Assembly: GCA_016932335.1 (NCBI GenBank)
Contig: JAFGCZ010000008.1
Location: forward strand, 62,001-126,000
DNA: 64,000 bases
Direction: 5' to 3'
DNA from: Opitutales bacterium
Lineage (GTDB): Bacteria > Verrucomicrobiota > Verrucomicrobiia > Opitutales > Oceanipulchritudinaceae
Shown here: piece after piece, positions 60,941 through 64,000 of the stretch
Position numbering within the stretch: the stretch's first letter is position 1
How the letters are laid out: every line of letters starts with the position of its first letter
Program-made: the position numbers and the translations under genes
The notes under the pieces: model-generated
Told to the model about the DNA's origin: nothing
Databases searched by the model: none
Seen by the model: only the letters and a program-made list of their open reading frames with translations

Positions 60941-61444
60941 ATGGCAACACCACAAAACCTATTCACCCGGCTCATGGGAATGTCCGACGACGTATGGCTC
61001 CGCCACACAAATCCGCTCAGTGTTTGGTCGCGCATTCTATTGAGCCTACCGATTCTGACCCTTTCCATTTGGAGCCGCGCGTGGATAGGTTTTTATGCCA
61101 TCGTTGCTATAGGTCTGTCTCTTTTTTGGTTATGGATTAACCCGCGGCTGTTTCCCGTACCTAAAAACACAAACAATTGGGCATCCCAGGGGGTTCTCGG
61201 TGAGCGGTTGTGGATCAACCGTAAAAAGGTTCCCGTTCCCCGCGAACATGTATACGCCGGAACGGCCCTTATGTGTATCAGTTTACTGGGATTCCCCTTC
61301 TATATCTACGGCCTCTACCAGTTAGATTTTTGGCCTATGCTGTTTGGCTTTACCCTCATATACATGGGGAAGCTTTGGTATTTTGATCGCATGGTCTGGC
61401 TCTACCGAGAAATGAGAGTGAAAAACAGTAATAGCTGTAATTAA
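60941..61444 (+). CDS. Hypothetical membrane protein (possibly DUF6653)
   Basis: VWLRHTNPLSVWSRILL plus four TM segments. Confidence 0.55.
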   Translation: MATPQNLFTRLMGMSDDVWLRHTNPLSVWSRILLSLPILTLSIWSRAWIGFYAIVAIGLSLFWLWINPRLFPVPKNTNNWASQGVLGERLWINRKKVPVPREHVYAGTALMCISLLGFPFYIYGLYQLDFWPMLFGFTLIYMGKLWYFDRMVWLYREMRVKNSNSCN

Positions 61445-61452
61445 AGGCTCAC

Positions 61453-61863
61453 ATGGACAGAGTAGAAATTAAAGAAGCCAGCAGCCACCACAGTGAGCGC
61501 ATTCAGGAATTATTGAAACAACTGGGCTATGAGGCACCATTGGAGCAGATAGAGAAAAATCTGGCCAACAACATTTTGATAGCGCTTGAAGAAGATGAAG
61601 TGGTTGGGCTTATGTCACTTATCTTTTTCGACTACTTTCCAACCTCACACAAAATGTGCCGCATTACGGCCATTGTTGTGGACGAAGCTTTTCGGGGGAA
61701 AGGGATAGGAAGCCAATTGATTGATTTTGCAAAGGAGATAGCTGTAGACAAGGGCTGCAATGCCCTTGAAGTAACGACATCTCTGAGGAGAGAACAAACT
61801 CAAGCCTACTATGAACACATAGGTTTCAAGAAAACATCTTTTCGCTACTTACAAGAACTTTAG
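61453..61863 (+). CDS. GNAT-family N-acetyltransferase
   Basis: ITAIVVDEAFRGKGIGSQLIDFAKEIAVDKGCNALEVTTSLRREQTQAYYEHIGFKKTS. Confidence 0.92.
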   Translation: MDRVEIKEASSHHSERIQELLKQLGYEAPLEQIEKNLANNILIALEEDEVVGLMSLIFFDYFPTSHKMCRITAIVVDEAFRGKGIGSQLIDFAKEIAVDKGCNALEVTTSLRREQTQAYYEHIGFKKTSFRYLQEL

Positions 61864-61910
61864 AATAAGCACAGCCAGCGATGACAATGCGATCCGGATC
61901 ATAGTTTTTT

Positions 61911-62537
61911 TCAGGAATTGTAGTTCCACTTTACTACCGTTGTTTTGATACTAAATTTTACCTTTTTAGGGTTTAAACAAGAGAGTGAAACGAACCATGA
62001 TTTTGATTCTGACTGGGTGCTGATATATACAAAGGTGGTGATGGGCATCTCTAATACCGGCATAAGGCTAGCAATTCCTACAAGAATGCCAAAGTCGTTG
62101 TCTATGGTTGCCTCTTCAGCCTGTTCTTGAACTATACGCATCTGCTCTACGAGGTAATTCATCATTGGAGTAACATCTCCACCAAGATTGCTAAGTAGAT
62201 CGTTAAAGAAAAGTTTGCAAATCGTGGTGGCATTGGCGTAGCCGTCAAATTCCTGATTTTGAGCAGATGTTTGCCCCATGCCCTGTATGGAATTCATTAC
62301 CTTGATCATTTGATCTTTATTTAAAAGGTAAAGGCCATTAACGACTGGGCTTTCGGTTGTTTTTTCTACTTCGTCGATGATTACAGGGAATAATTCAGTA
62401 CATTTCACAAATGCTTTTTCCATGTTTTCTTTTGTCTCTTCCGACCAAGAATTCTGTATAAAAGCAAAGGCCAAATTTGAGTCAGGACCATGTAACCAGA
62501 CACCCGATTCGGTGGAAAATTTAAAATATTCAGTCAT
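61911..62537 (-). CDS. Uncharacterised protein, paralog of 62677-63306
   Basis: Shared ...WLHGPDSNLAFAFI..., MNSIQGMG, NLGGDVTPMMNYLVEQM, LMPVLEMPITTFVYISTQSESKSWF. Confidence 0.6.
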   Translation of the reverse strand: MTEYFKFSTESGVWLHGPDSNLAFAFIQNSWSEETKENMEKAFVKCTELFPVIIDEVEKTTESPVVNGLYLLNKDQMIKVMNSIQGMGQTSAQNQEFDGYANATTICKLFFNDLLSNLGGDVTPMMNYLVEQMRIVQEQAEEATIDNDFGILVGIASLMPVLEMPITTFVYISTQSESKSWFVSLSCLNPKKVKFSIKTTVVKWNYNS

Positions 62538-62602
62538 AGGTAATATCCTGTTTGGGTGATAAATCTGGGGAGATCTGAATTATTCAGATTTAATAATATA
62601 AC

Positions 62603-62648
62603 GAAAACACAACCTTGCCATATTACGGTGAAAATGTGCAAGGTTGTG
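62603..62648 (-). terminator. Intrinsic terminator between the paralogs
   Basis: Minus strand CACAACCTTGC...GCAAGGTTGTGTTTTC, 11-bp stem. Confidence 0.65.
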
Positions 62649-62676
62649 GAAATCTACGAAGTTAATTATTGAGCAA

Positions 62677-63306
62677 TCAACAAGCTTTTACATAATTATA
62701 TCGAACTGCGGTATAGGTGTAGTTGTAAGACTGACGCTTTTCGTCGTGGCAATGTACATGTTCAAACCATGTTTTTGACTCTCCTGCGATGTAGGCATAA
62801 ATAAATGTTGTTACAGGAATATCTAAAACTGGCATCAATGATACTAAACCCATAACGGTACCAAAGTTATTGGAAGAGATACCTTTAGAGGTTGTTTGCT
62901 GGCTTGCCATCTGACTTGTCAGGTATTGGTTCATTGGAGTGACGTCTCCTCCCAAACCACCGAGAATGCTTTGGAAGAATGCGTTTATCATTTCTGTAGG
63001 GGTACCGTTACCAGATTGCTGCTTCTGGTTTGCTCCTGTCATTCCCATTCCTTCGATGGAATTCATAGCCTTAGTCATGGCTTCCTGATCTTCAACATAG
63101 ACACCATTAACGACTTGTTGGCCCGATGTTTGTTTTACAGCTTCCTTTATCTTAGAAGACATAGCAAGTGCATCTTGGAATGCAGTAGCCAAAGCTTCTT
63201 TCTGTGCATCAGGTAAGTTATTGAGAATGTAAGCAAACGTATAGTCGGTAGAAGGGGCATGCATCCATGCTCCGACGGAGGTAGCATTTGTAATGAGAAA
63301 ACTCAT
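62677..63306 (-). CDS. Uncharacterised protein, paralog of 61911-62537
   Basis: Shared VGAWMHAPSTDYTFAYI, MNSIEGMG, GLGGDVTPMNQYLTSQM, LMPVLDIPVTTFIYAYIAGESKTWF. Confidence 0.6.
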   Translation of the reverse strand: MSFLITNATSVGAWMHAPSTDYTFAYILNNLPDAQKEALATAFQDALAMSSKIKEAVKQTSGQQVVNGVYVEDQEAMTKAMNSIEGMGMTGANQKQQSGNGTPTEMINAFFQSILGGLGGDVTPMNQYLTSQMASQQTTSKGISSNNFGTVMGLVSLMPVLDIPVTTFIYAYIAGESKTWFEHVHCHDEKRQSYNYTYTAVRYNYVKAC

Positions 63307-63450
63307 ATTGATTTAGTTTTAGGATTAGAGTTGAGTTAAAGCTATCAAAGCTTATGGACTCACAGTCTAAGCGCACTTTGGTGGTAAATCAAACAAAGCG
63401 AATAATAAAAATCAATATCATTTAATAACGAAATGATATAAAGTTATTCA

Positions 63451-63852
63451 TTAATACACTATCATTACGGATTGTCCATGACTGCGTAGAAGAAAAAAAG
63501 AAAGATCAATTATTAAAGATATAACAACAATCTGCAGATCATCACGGTAGAGGACCTCCCCGGGATCTGTGGATTCCAGCATGTACACCTCTATGCCATA
63601 CTTCCTTAGCAGATCAACGACTTGGAGTGACTTAGACAAGTAAGGGGAAGGAACATTCAAGAACCAACTTTTTGCAGAGAAACGGATCTGCTCGGCCACA
63701 GGTTCATTAAAACAAGTTGGATTATTCAAATTTTCATTAAACCAGGCCGCAGTGGAGACATACCACTGGTGCTCTTCCTCTGTCATTACCCCCATTCGCT
63801 TAAGGTCACCCATGGCAGCGAAAATCCCTTTACGGCAGGAATAAGCGAACAT
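63451..63852 (-). CDS. Uncharacterised conserved-looking protein
   Basis: ATG 63852 gives MFAYSCRKGIFAAMGDLKRMGVMTEEEHQWYVSTAAWFNENL...STDPGEVLYRDDLQIVVI; starts just after the stop of an upstream ORF. Confidence 0.5.
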   Translation of the reverse strand: MFAYSCRKGIFAAMGDLKRMGVMTEEEHQWYVSTAAWFNENLNNPTCFNEPVAEQIRFSAKSWFLNVPSPYLSKSLQVVDLLRKYGIEVYMLESTDPGEVLYRDDLQIVVISLIIDLSFFLLRSHGQSVMIVY

Positions 63853-63853
63853 T

Positions 63854-64000
63854 TTATGATGTATCCCTTTCACGCTTTGGGCCAACAAGCAAAATTCGGG
63901 TGATCAGGAGGAGATCGGCGGGGATAGGGAACGCGGGATGCGGTTGCTTTGAGATGATATCCAATGCCATTCTGCGACAGCGCGCATCCAATAAATCGAA
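63854..64000 (-). CDS. C-terminus of an unidentified gene running off the window
   Basis: ...FDLLDARCRRMALDIISKQPHPAFPIPADLLLITRILLVGPKRERDTS*, TAA just upstream of next ATG. Confidence 0.35.
   Translation of the reverse strand, partial: FDLLDARCRRMALDIISKQPHPAFPIPADLLLITRILLVGPKRERDTS

Overview
Chromosomal window that is probably from a Verrucomicrobiota (Opitutae-like) bacterium; this taxonomic guess is inference from gene content and style, not from a search. Positions ~1-45,700 are mostly core genome: rnr N-terminus, CBS-type family II pyrophosphatase, EIIA-Ntr/CBS plus an SLC13-type transporter, queG, meaB, rsmG, acyl-CoA synthetase, tRNA-Pro, DcaP-like porin, two Hsp20 genes, hrpB, a complete F-type ATP synthase operon (atpBEFHAGDC, minus strand), trmB, a phosphorelay operon divergent from an NtrC-type activator, PIN/TRAM protein, tyrA, aroA, hflX. 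Positions ~45,800-64,000 are more accessory: GH115 alpha-glucuronidase, MarR, hydrolase, B12-riboswitch/NrdR-controlled nrdBA, GNATs, ASCH protein, gene remnants, TetR/GH13 locus, and a paralogous pair of unknown proteins. The signals I rate highest are not in the ORF track: (i) a 27-33 aa Cys/Met-rich leader ORF followed by an intrinsic terminator with a competing antiterminator pairing, upstream of the porin; (ii) a protein with five FliM-N-terminus-like 'LSxDEIxxLxG' motifs beside a response regulator and a sensor kinase; (iii) two strong sigma-54 -24/-12 elements (phosphorelay operon, hsp20 pair); (iv) tandem NrdR boxes plus a cobalamin riboswitch before nrdBA; (v) a 49-aa basic protein with its own terminator. 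All product calls come from reading the translations by eye; no database search was run.
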